DNA of 64,000 bases from an uncultured Bacteroidota bacterium (GCA_902535165.1 CACASE010000001.1:1-64000); one strand, 5' to 3'; counted from the first letter of the stretch, positions 34,363 through 43,764 are shown. The notes: generated from the letters alone by a model not told the origin. Program-made: numbers and translations.

Positions 34363-36087
34363 TTTTTTTACCTCCACCCAAAAGGGTAAAATGTTTTTTC
34401 GATTTATTGTTAAAAATGGTATTAAATCGAAATCTCCTTCATCAACTTTAATATTTTCCATGCTAGCAAATCCTTCATCATCAAGGTATATCTTTTTTGA
34501 ATGGACACTATTCCCAATCTCCAAAGTCATTTGCCCATCACTCTGATCAACATTATTAAATTTGAATTTAAAATTATATACACCACTTTTAAAATTAACT
34601 CTCCATAAACCGTATTTTTCATTTTGAGCCCAAATACCTCTTTGTCCACCTGCATCATTTCTGTTTAAAATTGTAGGGTTTTCATAAATACTCCCTAAAT
34701 GAATTCTAGGCTTATTTACCAAGTTTTTTGATTTTATTAATTCATAATACACATCATCCATTCTATTTTTCATGTCCATTGCGAGTTGGTTTTTCTCCAA
34801 AATTAAATTTTTAGATTCTGTAGGGTCATTAACCAAATCATACAATTCAAAATTTTCAATTTGTGAATCATAGTCGGTATTTCCGACAAGCTTATAGTTG
34901 TTACTATTTAATGAAATATTTTTATAAAGCTCGGGTGATTTTCTTGTCCAATAGGAGAAAAAATCTCTATTATTTTTATCAATATTTTCATCAAATAAAT
35001 TAATTCCGTCTATTTTTCTATCAGTGGGAATTGTTAAATTACATAGTTTGGACAAGGTTGGAAGAACATCAATATGAGCGCCAAAAAAATCTATATCCTT
35101 TGCCTTTCTATAAAGTTTGGGATAGCTAAAGTAAAAGGGAACTTTAATGCCTCCATTATAAACCTGACTTTTTAAACCTCTAAGATTTGAAACATATCTT
35201 GTTTGTTGTGGACCATTATCGCTTAAAAAAATAACAATTGTGTTTTCTTTAATATTTAATTCCTCGAGCTTATATAAAAGCTTTCCAAAATTTTCATCAA
35301 TGTTAGTGACCATACCATAAATCTTTTTTGCATCATTAACATCTCTTTCAGTCATTTCGGAAGTTACTTCTTCATAAAAATTTGAAGGATCAATATCCTT
35401 ATATAAATCATAATATATTTTAGGGACTTGCAAAGGAGTGTGAGGAGCATTGAATGATAAATAGCAAAAAAACTGATTCGATTTATTTTGTTCAATAAAC
35501 TTTAAAGCCTCATCAGTGAAAATATCTGAACAATATCCCTCATATTTTTTTATTTCATTGTTATGCCATAAAGCTGGATCATAATAACTCACATTTCCAG
35601 CATAATAATTTGTATAATCCCCGACCTGACCTATACCACCTGCTAAATGAATTAATGATTCCTGAAAACCTTGATCAGATGGTCTTGAGGGATAGTTATC
35701 TCCTAAGTGCCATTTTCCAAAAATTCCAGTTTTATAATTTTTTTCAGCAAAAATTTCAGCTAATGTTATTTCACTAGATGACATTATTGCGCCGCCATTA
35801 TATGTATCAGTAACTCCCGTTCTAAGGGAATACCTTCCTGTTAATAAACTAGATCTAGTAGGAGCACAAACTGGGGAAACATGAAAGTTATTGAACCTTA
35901 AGCTCTCATTAGCAAATTTGTCGAGATTGGGGGTAATTATTTTTTTATTGCCATTATAAGCAATATCTCCATAACCTTGATCATCTGTAATTACTATAAT
36001 AACATTTGGATTTTTGTTTTCTAAATTATTATTACATGAAAGTAATATAATAGTTATAATGAAGAAAAATAATATGTTACCTTTCAT
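34357..36087 (-). CDS. sulfatase (S1 family) with C-terminal beta-sandwich, lipoprotein
   Basis: A 576-residue arylsulfatase-like enzyme. Lipobox LLSC (Cys18). Metal-binding VITDDQGYGD (Asp35-Asp36), signature CAPTR with Cys74 as formylglycine site, TGIFGKWHLGD with the catalytic Lys/His, and SFNAPHTPLQVP with a further His. After the sulfatase fold, residues about 475-576 (GIWAQNEKYGLWRVNF onward) form an all-beta region often seen in marine sulfatases. It is the last gene in a four-gene minus-strand run with esterases and a peptidase, each separated by about 15 bases. Confidence 0.93.
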   Translation of the reverse strand: MKGNILFFFIITIILLSCNNNLENKNPNVIIVITDDQGYGDIAYNGNKKIITPNLDKFANESLRFNNFHVSPVCAPTRSSLLTGRYSLRTGVTDTYNGGAIMSSSEITLAEIFAEKNYKTGIFGKWHLGDNYPSRPSDQGFQESLIHLAGGIGQVGDYTNYYAGNVSYYDPALWHNNEIKKYEGYCSDIFTDEALKFIEQNKSNQFFCYLSFNAPHTPLQVPKIYYDLYKDIDPSNFYEEVTSEMTERDVNDAKKIYGMVTNIDENFGKLLYKLEELNIKENTIVIFLSDNGPQQTRYVSNLRGLKSQVYNGGIKVPFYFSYPKLYRKAKDIDFFGAHIDVLPTLSKLCNLTIPTDRKIDGINLFDENIDKNNRDFFSYWTRKSPELYKNISLNSNNYKLVGNTDYDSQIENFELYDLVNDPTESKNLILEKNQLAMDMKNRMDDVYYELIKSKNLVNKPRIHLGSIYENPTILNRNDAGGQRGIWAQNEKYGLWRVNFKSGVYNFKFKFNNVDQSDGQMTLEIGNSVHSKKIYLDDEGFASMENIKVDEGDFDLIPFLTINRKNILPFWVEVKKL

Positions 36088-36102
36088 GGAAAAATTAGTT
36101 AT

Positions 36103-37008
36103 CTAATCAATTATTCCATCAATATTATAGTTAGAAACAAATCCCCATATCAAACCACTTGTGTTTGTGCCATTATAATTTAATTTATCATCCCAATAAT
36201 GGCCACCACCTATTATTTTAATATGCTCAACATATCTATCACCAGCATCGTTGTAATAAATATATTGTTCAATTGAACCATCTTGATTAGTCAATAAATC
36301 TTCATTTGGTGTATTATTAAAATTTTTCCACCAATCAACCACATCTGGAATTGATGGATAATATATATTTCCATCATAAGGAACATCAAAATCATCCGTT
36401 CCATGAATATTAATCATTGCCGTGGGAAAATTTGCATTGCAACTTTGGTAACTATCATCTAACATTGTACCAGCAACTGAACCAATAGCAGCAAATTTCT
36501 TTGAATTACAACCCAAATAATATGACATAAATCCTCCATTCGAATATCCAGCTGCATATATTCTTTTGTTATCAATCACAGGATAATCTATTAAAAGCTG
36601 ATCAATTAAATTTTCAATAAATCCAATATCATCAACATCACTTTTATTATCAGCAGAAGGATTAGAACAATTCCAATGTGAACCACTACCGGCTAAATCA
36701 AGACCTTGAGGATAGACGACTATAAAATTTTGACTCTCTGCTAAATCTCTCATGTCTGCTGAATTAATAAATTGATTAGCGATTCCTCCAAAACCATGGA
36801 ATAAAAACATTAAAGGATAATCAATTTCAGAATCATAAGAATCTGGAATGTAAATAAGGTAATTCCTATTAACATTATCGTGTGAAAAAGTTTTTGTTTG
36901 TAGTCCAGTTATAATTCCATCTTCATCAACCTGAGCACTATCTTCACTCTTACATGAAATAATGAACATTGATAAAATGAGAAAGAATAAATATTTTTTA
37001 CAATTCAT
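36103..37008 (-). CDS. CE1-like esterase / PHB depolymerase family lipoprotein
   Basis: A 301-residue alpha/beta hydrolase. Lipobox FIISC (Cys19). It shows the oxyanion segment MFLFHGFGGIANQF, VVYPQGLDLAGSGSHWNC, the nucleophile YAAGYSNGGFMSYYLG (Ser156) and a late IIGGGHYWDD with the catalytic His. The family includes feruloyl and acetylxylan esterases. Its place next to a sulfatase suggests deesterification of a plant or algal-type glycan. Two cysteines near 114 and in YYLGCNSKKF could form a disulfide. Confidence 0.87.
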   Translation of the reverse strand: MNCKKYLFFLILSMFIISCKSEDSAQVDEDGIITGLQTKTFSHDNVNRNYLIYIPDSYDSEIDYPLMFLFHGFGGIANQFINSADMRDLAESQNFIVVYPQGLDLAGSGSHWNCSNPSADNKSDVDDIGFIENLIDQLLIDYPVIDNKRIYAAGYSNGGFMSYYLGCNSKKFAAIGSVAGTMLDDSYQSCNANFPTAMINIHGTDDFDVPYDGNIYYPSIPDVVDWWKNFNNTPNEDLLTNQDGSIEQYIYYNDAGDRYVEHIKIIGGGHYWDDKLNYNGTNTSGLIWGFVSNYNIDGIID

Positions 37009-37023
37009 ATTATTAAAATTATG

Positions 37024-39684
37024 TTATTTAGACTGTGGAATATCAATATTAATTTCGACCATATCCACAAGGTTATTTTCACTTTTGAGTAAATATTTAG
37101 AAAAATGATTAGCCCGAAGCCAAAAATTATATTCAGACATATTTCCAAAACCATGTCTTTGACTAGGTAATATCATAAAACCAAATTTTTTATTTGCTTT
37201 TATTAAAGCATTCGCCATTCTGAAAGTAGCCCCAGGATGAACATTATTATCCATATCTCCAGTTACTAAATATAAATGTCCTTTCAAATTCTTTGCCAAG
37301 GATTGATTCTTATCAATATCATAAGTGTATTTAATATTTCCCTCATCATCAGTTTCCTCAGTAATACCATGATGCGTTTCACTCCACCAGCTATTATAAA
37401 TTGAGTTGTCATGGTTTCCTGCTTGTGAATATGCAACTTTAAAAAAATCAGGATATACTAAAATTGCTGCAGTTGACATAAAACCCCCACCACTGTGACC
37501 ATAAATTCCAACTCGATTAATATCAATAAAATCGTGTCTATTTGCTAATTGTTGTGCAACATATTTTTTATCTGCCAAACCATAATCTCTTAAATTTCCA
37601 TAACCATAATTATGATACCATTTTGATCTATCTGGATGACCCCCTCTATTTCCAAGTGTTACAACTATAAACCCTAACTGAGCCATTCGATCAAGCCTAT
37701 CCATTCTAACTGAAAAATTCTTATTCACTGCTTCAGTTTGAGGGCCAGGATATACATACTCCAATAATGGATATTTTTTATTTTCATCAAAATCAAAAGG
37801 CTTATAAATTACACCATAGAGATCAGTTATTCCATCGTCCGCCTTAGCTTTAAATGTCTCTGGAAATTTATACCCTGATTCAAATAAAGCACTTAAATCT
37901 GCCGTTTCCAGATTCATTAAAACACTCCCATCAGAATTTACAAGATTAGATTTAGGTGTTGTATTTACCCTGGAAAAATTATTGACAAAATATTTATGAT
38001 TATCAGAGGGATATGTCATTGTATTAAAATCCCCCATATTTAAAGATTTTGGAATCCCTCCGTTCAAGGAAACTTTATATGTATGTTCATAGTAAGGATC
38101 TATTTCTTTGTTCACGCCATGAGCAGTAAAAAATAAAAAATTTGATTTTTGGTCATAAAATTTAATATTATCACTGTGATATGGACCGCTGGTGATTCGA
38201 TTTAATAAATTCCCTTTAATATCATACCTATAGAAATGTGCCCAACCATCTCTTTCAGACCAATGAATCATTTCTGTTTCATTTTTTATTAAATACAAAG
38301 GTCTCGTTTCTATGTAGGTATTCATTCTTTCTTTAATTAATACTTCCATCTCTCCACTATTAATATCTGCTCTGCATATATCGACTTTTTTTCTGTCCCT
38401 ACTAGTTATACTAAAATAAATTTTTCCTTTATTTGAAAGAAGCAATGTTGGTTTAAACTCATCATCTCTTGAAGATGGTTTTCTTTGTTTACTATAAATG
38501 TTTATACCGCTTATGTATGAAACTGTTTTTAGCTTATTTGAATCAATTTGCACTTTTCTTATGCCTTTAGACTTTATGTCAAAAATCAAAATTTCGTGAG
38601 TGTAATCTGCTTCCTCCCCAGCCATATGATATTTGTAAGTTTCAAGGGTAGGTCTTTTTTTACCGACTGAATTTATAACCCATAAATCTTTAATTTTTCG
38701 TCTATCAGTTTTTTGAAATATAAATTTCTTGGAATCAGATGACCAATATCCTCTTATCGGAAATTTATCATTTTTCTTTCGTTCAATATCCTCGTTATCT
38801 AATCCCCTGCTGTATCCTCCGTATCCAAAATGTTCAACACCATCTTTTGTCCACTGGTTTTCAACTATAGTTGAATCTTTTTCATCTTTTACCGCCTTTA
38901 AAAAGTTTGCTTTATCCATCCAGTACAGATTGTGTTTTTTAGAATAAAGTACAATTGTACTATCCGGTGCTATGTTTGCCCATTTGTTCCATTTCTTAGT
39001 AGGCTTTCTTTTATTGCTAATTATCTTAAGTCCATTAGATCCTAATTTATATTCTAGATGATATACTTTTTTACTTTTACTTTTAATTTTATTTTTTTTG
39101 TCTTTATTCTCGTTAACATAATCAATAATTTTAGATAAGGTTTCTCTGCTTATGTTGGTTTTTTCAATTAAGACGTTAATGTCTTCGTTAATAATATCGT
39201 TAACTGTATTGTAATCATACTCTTTTAGTTTGGATATTAATGCATCATCAATTTCACCTTTAAAACTATCTAAATCCACATCATCATTTGTGATAACAAG
39301 CTCGTTTGATGTGACGTAGAACTGAATTGCTGTTTCATCATTTATAAATTTGAAATCAAATCTTGGTAAATGCTGTCCATCATATGGATCCTTGGTGATT
39401 TCAGTTAACCATGCAGCCATTTTATCATTATCAAACAATTCTGACTTAATTTTTCTATCTGCATCTACTAAATAGTATTTGGAACCATTGGTAGTTTTAT
39501 ACTGATACCAGAATTTATTTCCGTTTTTGAGCCAATGAGGATTTACAGATGTTGAATGAACCAGTTTGGCTAAATTTTTTGGGGAAAATTTATATGCTAG
39601 CTCATAATTTGCTTTATTATTATCTGATTGACCAAAACTAAAATGAGTTATTAAAATTAATAAACCATAACACAATTTTTTCAT
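37024..39684 (-). CDS. S9B dipeptidyl-peptidase IV family protein with a helix-hairpin-helix-like insertion
   Basis: About 886 residues, longer than usual. The start is placed at ATG 39684 (MKKLCYGLLILITHFSFGQ, signal peptide); a codon pair upstream (ATG TAT) is the alternative. The N-terminal propeller holds an extra block at 39067-39288 (residues about 133-206) with the sequence DALISKLKEYDYNTVNDIIN and INVLIEKTNISRETLSKIID, a helix-hairpin-helix-like pattern, then a Lys-rich linker. The peptidase domain has GIYGHSGGGFMST (Ser), TGDMDNNVHPGAT (Asp) and PSQRHGFGN (His). The triad is complete. It is the second gene of the four-gene glycan/peptide run. Confidence 0.9.
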   Translation of the reverse strand: MKKLCYGLLILITHFSFGQSDNNKANYELAYKFSPKNLAKLVHSTSVNPHWLKNGNKFWYQYKTTNGSKYYLVDADRKIKSELFDNDKMAAWLTEITKDPYDGQHLPRFDFKFINDETAIQFYVTSNELVITNDDVDLDSFKGEIDDALISKLKEYDYNTVNDIINEDINVLIEKTNISRETLSKIIDYVNENKDKKNKIKSKSKKVYHLEYKLGSNGLKIISNKRKPTKKWNKWANIAPDSTIVLYSKKHNLYWMDKANFLKAVKDEKDSTIVENQWTKDGVEHFGYGGYSRGLDNEDIERKKNDKFPIRGYWSSDSKKFIFQKTDRRKIKDLWVINSVGKKRPTLETYKYHMAGEEADYTHEILIFDIKSKGIRKVQIDSNKLKTVSYISGINIYSKQRKPSSRDDEFKPTLLLSNKGKIYFSITSRDRKKVDICRADINSGEMEVLIKERMNTYIETRPLYLIKNETEMIHWSERDGWAHFYRYDIKGNLLNRITSGPYHSDNIKFYDQKSNFLFFTAHGVNKEIDPYYEHTYKVSLNGGIPKSLNMGDFNTMTYPSDNHKYFVNNFSRVNTTPKSNLVNSDGSVLMNLETADLSALFESGYKFPETFKAKADDGITDLYGVIYKPFDFDENKKYPLLEYVYPGPQTEAVNKNFSVRMDRLDRMAQLGFIVVTLGNRGGHPDRSKWYHNYGYGNLRDYGLADKKYVAQQLANRHDFIDINRVGIYGHSGGGFMSTAAILVYPDFFKVAYSQAGNHDNSIYNSWWSETHHGITEETDDEGNIKYTYDIDKNQSLAKNLKGHLYLVTGDMDNNVHPGATFRMANALIKANKKFGFMILPSQRHGFGNMSEYNFWLRANHFSKYLLKSENNLVDMVEINIDIPQSK

Positions 39685-39739
39685 ATACACCTACAAATAA
39701 GTTATTAAAATGTAATTTATAAATTTAAAAATACAACTT

Positions 39740-40597
39740 TTAGAATCTTTTAAAAAAATTCCAAATATCAGAAAACATATTTGGATATGCAGGCCGCAAA
39801 TTATGTCCACCATTTTCTATTCTTAGGTACTTCACTTCTTTATTTTCATTACATCCAGTAAAAAGATATTGAGTGTTTCCATTAATTGATCTAACCTCAG
39901 GGGAAAGGTTGCATTCAAAATTTGATGCCCATAATTCAGCGCTTTTATATGCATCTAAAAAATTATGACCAAAAGCAGAGCCTCCGTTTATTGGAATTGT
40001 AAAATCTTTTGCACCATTTATTTGAAATATGGATACTGGTTTGGTATTATCAAGTATTGGCATACTTTCCATTAGCTGGCTCACAACTGGTGCAATTGCT
40101 TTAAAATGTGAAGTATGAATGCCTAGTTTATTTACCATTCCTGATCCATTTGAAGTTCCTATTGCATAAATCTTGTTCATATTCAAATTATTGTAGTTTT
40201 CTAATTCCTTGATAATTGAATTAATGAAAGCCACATCATCAGCTTTTGAAGGTTCTGTACCTAGATTCCAAGAATCTAGATGACCTTGAGGATAAATGCC
40301 AACAAATTCTCCATTATCTGTAAAACTTTTTAATTGATTCACCCATGAAATATTTTTACCACCTTTTCCGTGTAAAGCAAATACAATTGGATAATCTATA
40401 TCAATGTTAATATTTGTCGATGTTTGAATTATTACTGGTCTTTCAGTTTTAGTTCCTTGAATTATTTGATCAATATAAATGGTCTTAGTAACTAATGATT
40501 TTTTTCCATCAACATTCTGGCTGGCTAATTCATTTGAAGGATCACATGAAAAAAAGAATATGAAAATCGTTGATATAAAAACTAAATTAATTTTCAT
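39740..40597 (-). CDS. CE1-like esterase lipoprotein
   Basis: A 285-residue alpha/beta hydrolase with lipobox FFFSC (Cys18). Segments VFALHGKGGKNISWV, VGIYPQGHLDSWNLGT, YAIGTSNGSGMVNKLG (nucleophile Ser in GTSNGS) and IENGGHNLRP (His) follow the same layout as the esterase at 36103. The two proteins share the family but are not close copies. First gene of the minus-strand run ending in the sulfatase; a 55-base gap separates it from the peptidase. Confidence 0.83.
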   Translation of the reverse strand: MKINLVFISTIFIFFFSCDPSNELASQNVDGKKSLVTKTIYIDQIIQGTKTERPVIIQTSTNINIDIDYPIVFALHGKGGKNISWVNQLKSFTDNGEFVGIYPQGHLDSWNLGTEPSKADDVAFINSIIKELENYNNLNMNKIYAIGTSNGSGMVNKLGIHTSHFKAIAPVVSQLMESMPILDNTKPVSIFQINGAKDFTIPINGGSAFGHNFLDAYKSAELWASNFECNLSPEVRSINGNTQYLFTGCNENKEVKYLRIENGGHNLRPAYPNMFSDIWNFFKRF

Positions 40598-40630
40598 AAA
40601 ATTCTAATTGAGTATTTCTATTAATGATAA

Positions 40631-40738
40631 TTAGCAACCACAAGGATCACAGTCGCACGGGCTACATGTGCAATCATTGCAATTATTTTTATTACATGGC
40701 TCGCAGTCACAACTACAATTTGTATTCATCTTGGTCAT
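40631..40738 (-). CDS. metallothionein-like Cys-rich peptide, 35 aa
   Basis: A very short frame encodes 35 residues, 11 of them cysteine (positions 8, 10, 12, 15, 20, 23, 25, 28, 30, 33, 35) arranged only as CxC, CxxC and one CxxxxC gap. The rest is Asp, Asn, Pro, Ser, Thr and Glu, with no aromatic residue and two Lys, which is the composition of a metallothionein. CDCEPC and CSPCDCDPCGC blocks repeat a similar theme. It does not match the SmtA pattern I know. A start at 40729 would give 32 residues with all cysteines kept. The gene is not detectable by size filters and stands alone between the esterase and the diacylglycerol kinase genes. Confidence 0.7.
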   Translation of the reverse strand: MTKMNTNCSCDCEPCNKNNCNDCTCSPCDCDPCGC

Positions 40739-40767
40739 TTGTTTTAATAAAGTTAATAATAAAATTA

Positions 40768-41142
40768 TTACGTGTTATTTAGCAAATCAGAAAAATAAGG
40801 ACAGTAAATTATAACCAATACTATTAACGAACTAATTACGGCAAATGAAACAGCCCCTGCAGAAATATCTTTAATTAGTTTTATTCTAGAGTCGTATTTT
40901 GGATTAATTATATCACATATCTTTTCAGCTACAGTATTCAAAGCTTCTACACTTAGTATAAAGCCAATTAAGATAATATGAATAATCCATTCATTTTTTG
41001 TTATTTCAAAATAATAACCTAGACCAATAAATAGAAGAAAAAAAAAGGATTGAACTTTAATTGAATCTTCATTTTTTAAAAGAAAAAACATTCCACTAAG
41101 AGCAATTATAATACCTTTGATTCTTTTAAATATAAATTGCAT
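40768..41142 (-). CDS. dgkA: diacylglycerol/undecaprenol kinase (DgkA family)
   Basis: A 124-residue inner-membrane kinase with three membrane spans. It starts FKRIKGIIIALSG, includes a conserved acidic ESVEALNTVAEKICD (the Glu-x-x-Asn catalytic region; written here SVEALNTVAEKICD) and IKLIKDISAGAVSFAVIS, the metal/ATP signature KDxxAGAV. It recycles undecaprenol or diacylglycerol by phosphorylation at the membrane. Single gene, 29 bases downstream of the Cys-rich gene on the same strand in gene order reversed (it lies upstream of nothing else). Confidence 0.9.
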   Translation of the reverse strand: MQFIFKRIKGIIIALSGMFFLLKNEDSIKVQSFFFLLFIGLGYYFEITKNEWIIHIILIGFILSVEALNTVAEKICDIINPKYDSRIKLIKDISAGAVSFAVISSLIVLVIIYCPYFSDLLNNT

Positions 41143-41176
41143 AATATTAAAAACTTAACTTAAAATTATAATAATT

Positions 41177-41653
41177 ATGGATACGCTCAGTCATGCACTA
41201 TATGGAAAAGGATTATTTGGATATAAAAAATACAGATGGTATTCATTCTTCTTTGGTATTATACCAGACATATTTTCTTTTGGTATTTACTTTATTTATT
41301 TAATTGTTTTTAGTGAATTTGAATTCGGTAGACCCTCTAGGGAGGAACTTCCTGATTGGGTGTATGATTTATATGATGTTTCTCATAGTATGGTAACAGC
41401 TCTAGTTTTTATTGCAATAGCTTACAAGATTAATAAAGATTTTGCATGGCCAATGTTAGCATGGCCCATGCATATTATTGTAGATTTTTTCACACATAGT
41501 ATAGAATTTTTTCCAACCCCAATTTTATGGCCAATTTCAGATTATAGATTTGATGGAGTACCATGGTCAAATCCTTATGTGATGGGAATAAATTTTATAT
41601 TAATATTTTTAATATTTATATATCGCTGGAGAACCAGGCTAAAAAATAAATAA
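41177..41653 (+). CDS. YdjM-like metal-dependent membrane hydrolase
   Basis: A 158-residue protein with four predicted membrane spans. It opens with MDTLSHALYGKGLFGYKKYRW, the pattern of the YdjM/LexA-regulated membrane hydrolase group, then FFGIIPDIFSFG, SHSMVTALVFIAIAY and HIIVDFFTHSIEFFP, with His and Asp residues arranged as in membrane-bound metal hydrolases (DUF457-related). Function unknown. Its TAA overlaps the next ATG by one base, coupling it to the DUF6090-like gene. Confidence 0.75.
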   Translation: MDTLSHALYGKGLFGYKKYRWYSFFFGIIPDIFSFGIYFIYLIVFSEFEFGRPSREELPDWVYDLYDVSHSMVTALVFIAIAYKINKDFAWPMLAWPMHIIVDFFTHSIEFFPTPILWPISDYRFDGVPWSNPYVMGINFILIFLIFIYRWRTRLKNK

Positions 41654-42354
41654 TGAGAGAAAAAAGCTTTAAACGTTATCTGTTTGATTTTATTGTAATT
41701 GTTTTAGGGATTACAGTATCATTTTGGTTTAACCAATTGTCAATTAAAAGAAGTGATAATAAAGAGAGAATAAAAGTTCTAAATAATATTGAAAAGGAAA
41801 TTGCTGAAATAGAAAAATATTGTGATGAAAGACTTAATGCTTGGAATGATGATATAGGATTGTATACGGAATTTTTAGATGATAATTTAAATATTGAATC
41901 CATAAAAAATATTACTTCAAGTAAAGGAAGGATTGAGTTTAATTTAATTTACTACAGGGATTTTGAACCACCTATGAATAGATACAATTCTATGATTAGC
42001 TCTGGTGATATAAAGTTTATTAAATCAGAAAAAATTAAAGAAACGCTAACAAGACTTCATAATTTGAATTATTCTAATCTTAAAACGTCAGTTGAATATG
42101 AAAAATCTTTAAAGCAAGAACTGATTAATATTTTGACCAAAAACCACTCTGAAATTTTATTCGCAGCTGATAGTTACAAAACATCAATTGAAATGTATTC
42201 AAGTCTTTTACATAAATCAATACAAAGCGACCAAGAATTAAAGTCAAACCTGCTAATACAAATGAAGTATTTTAAAAGTAGAGTTAGTCTTCTGAAACTT
42301 TACATGTATACCTTGGACGAGTTAAAATCTGAGGTTGTAAATTCTTTAGATTAG
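41653..42354 (+). CDS. DUF6090-like membrane-anchored protein
   Basis: A 233-residue protein with one N-terminal span (LFDFIVIVLGITVSFWFNQL, about residues 10-29) and a long helical region. The layout and the SIKRSDNKERIKVLNNIEKEI start of the helix follow the DUF6090 family seen also at 10237; both share a middle ISSGDIKFI-type stretch. Function unknown. Translationally coupled to the YdjM-like gene (TAATG), and convergent with the SnoaL-like gene (4-base overlap). Confidence 0.7.
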   Translation: MREKSFKRYLFDFIVIVLGITVSFWFNQLSIKRSDNKERIKVLNNIEKEIAEIEKYCDERLNAWNDDIGLYTEFLDDNLNIESIKNITSSKGRIEFNLIYYRDFEPPMNRYNSMISSGDIKFIKSEKIKETLTRLHNLNYSNLKTSVEYEKSLKQELINILTKNHSEILFAADSYKTSIEMYSSLLHKSIQSDQELKSNLLIQMKYFKSRVSLLKLYMYTLDELKSEVVNSLD

Positions 42355-42887
42355 TTTACAGCTTGGTACTCGTCAATCACTACATCTCCATCTGAGTTTA
42401 ACAATTGATCAAGCATAGATTTCATGTCAAAAAAGTCATGTTCTTTAGCAATCTTACCATCTTTCATTGTGATCATTGTTGTTCCAGAAAGATCTAAATA
42501 ATTTCCTGTTGCTGGTATTCCAAAAAAATCTCCTGTGTGCTTGCCCTTAAAATTCCAATGTTTAACAAGTCTATTGCCCTGACCAAAAGCATCAATAATT
42601 TTCCACTCTATTTCAGAAAAACCGTTGAGGTAATTTAAATAATGATTTTTTACAGCTTCAATACCAACTACATCACCTTGATCTGTAACAACAACAACAT
42701 CTTCAGTAAAATTATCAGAGTTAACTGTACTTGTATCTCCATCAATTAAAAATGTATTCCAAACATTTTGATACATTTCAAGATCTTTTTCAAGTTGAGC
42801 ATTAGCATCAATTAATTTTCTTTCAGCAGTATTTTCTCCACAACTCAATAGAAGGAGAGAAAAAAGTATTACATATATATTTTTCAT
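42351..42887 (-). CDS. SnoaL-like (NTF2 fold) lipoprotein
   Basis: A 178-residue protein with lipobox LLLSC (Cys16). The NTF2-like fold is suggested by YQNVWNTFLIDGD, DNFTEDVVVVTDQGDVVGIE, EIEWKIIDAFGQGNRLVKHW and FFGIPATGNYLDLSG, ending with KIAKEHDFFD. SnoaL-type proteins are cyclases or ligand-binding scaffolds; the lipoprotein signal places this one in the periplasm. Substrate unknown. Confidence 0.78.
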   Translation of the reverse strand: MKNIYVILFSLLLLSCGENTAERKLIDANAQLEKDLEMYQNVWNTFLIDGDTSTVNSDNFTEDVVVVTDQGDVVGIEAVKNHYLNYLNGFSEIEWKIIDAFGQGNRLVKHWNFKGKHTGDFFGIPATGNYLDLSGTTMITMKDGKIAKEHDFFDMKSMLDQLLNSDGDVVIDEYQAVN

Positions 42888-42920
42888 AATTGATTTAAAT
42901 TTATATAATTATAAATCCAG

Positions 42921-43742
42921 ATGCAAAAAAAACTCTTACTTATAATTCCTATACTATTTTTTTTAAACATTAATGAACTAAAAGTGATTTCTTATAATAT
43001 TAGATACAATAACTCTAATGATGGAATCAATATTTGGGAAAATAGAAGATCAACTATTAAGAATTTTATTGTTGATGAAAATCCAGATTTTGCAGGACTA
43101 CAAGAGGTTACTTACTCTCAACTAATATTTTTAAGTGAATCTTTAAAAGATTATGATTATATAGGTGTCGGTCGTGATGACGGAAAAATAAAAGGAGAAT
43201 TTAGTCCAATATTTTACAACAAGAATAAATACAAAGTTTTATCCAATGATACATTTTGGTTATCCTCAACACCTGAAAAAGTGTCTATTGGTTGGGACGC
43301 TTCAATGGAAAGAATATGTACATATGGATTATTTGAAAATCTAGATACAAAAGATAGGTTATGGGTATTCAATACCCATTTTGACCACATTGGTAATCAT
43401 GCAAGAGAAAAATCTACAGATTTAATTTTGAATAAGATTAACAGTATTAAATCAAAAGATATTCCGATTATATTAACTGGTGATTTTAATTTAAATGATG
43501 ATAATTTTTCTATAAAAAAAATTCAAAAACAACTTAAGGATGTTCTAATCAATGTAAAAAAAACTGATCTTAATTATGAGACATACAATGGGTTTAAAAA
43601 TTTAGTTAAATCAAAAAGACGAATTGATTATATTTTTACTAGAAATTTTGAAGTAAAAGAAGCTAAACATGTCTACATAAAAACACCATATGGTGGTTGG
43701 GCTTCAGATCATCATCCAGTTTTATCACTACTTAAATATTAA
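42921..43742 (+). CDS. endonuclease/exonuclease/phosphatase family protein
   Basis: A 273-residue EEP-fold protein with a short hydrophobic N-terminus (LLLIIPILFFLNI). Motifs are VISYNIRYNNSNDG (Asn), FAGLQEVTYSQL (metal Glu), FNTHFDHIGNHAR (His), ILTGDFNLNDDN (Asp-x-Asn), RRIDYIFT and WASDHHPVLS (Asp-His). The RYNNSNDGINIW segment is the common Bacteroidota secreted group. Likely a secreted phosphodiesterase or nuclease; substrate unknown. Confidence 0.87.
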   Translation: MQKKLLLIIPILFFLNINELKVISYNIRYNNSNDGINIWENRRSTIKNFIVDENPDFAGLQEVTYSQLIFLSESLKDYDYIGVGRDDGKIKGEFSPIFYNKNKYKVLSNDTFWLSSTPEKVSIGWDASMERICTYGLFENLDTKDRLWVFNTHFDHIGNHAREKSTDLILNKINSIKSKDIPIILTGDFNLNDDNFSIKKIQKQLKDVLINVKKTDLNYETYNGFKNLVKSKRRIDYIFTRNFEVKEAKHVYIKTPYGGWASDHHPVLSLLKY

Positions 43743-43764
43743 AAAAAACCCTGCAAAATGCAGG
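43741..43764 (-). terminator. rho-independent terminator downstream of tRNA-Asn
   Basis: CCCTGCA / TGCAGGG (43748-43754 and 43758-43764, loop of three) followed on the minus strand by seven T (complement of 43747-43741). It ends the tRNA transcript and overlaps the stop of the convergent EEP gene. Confidence 0.85.
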
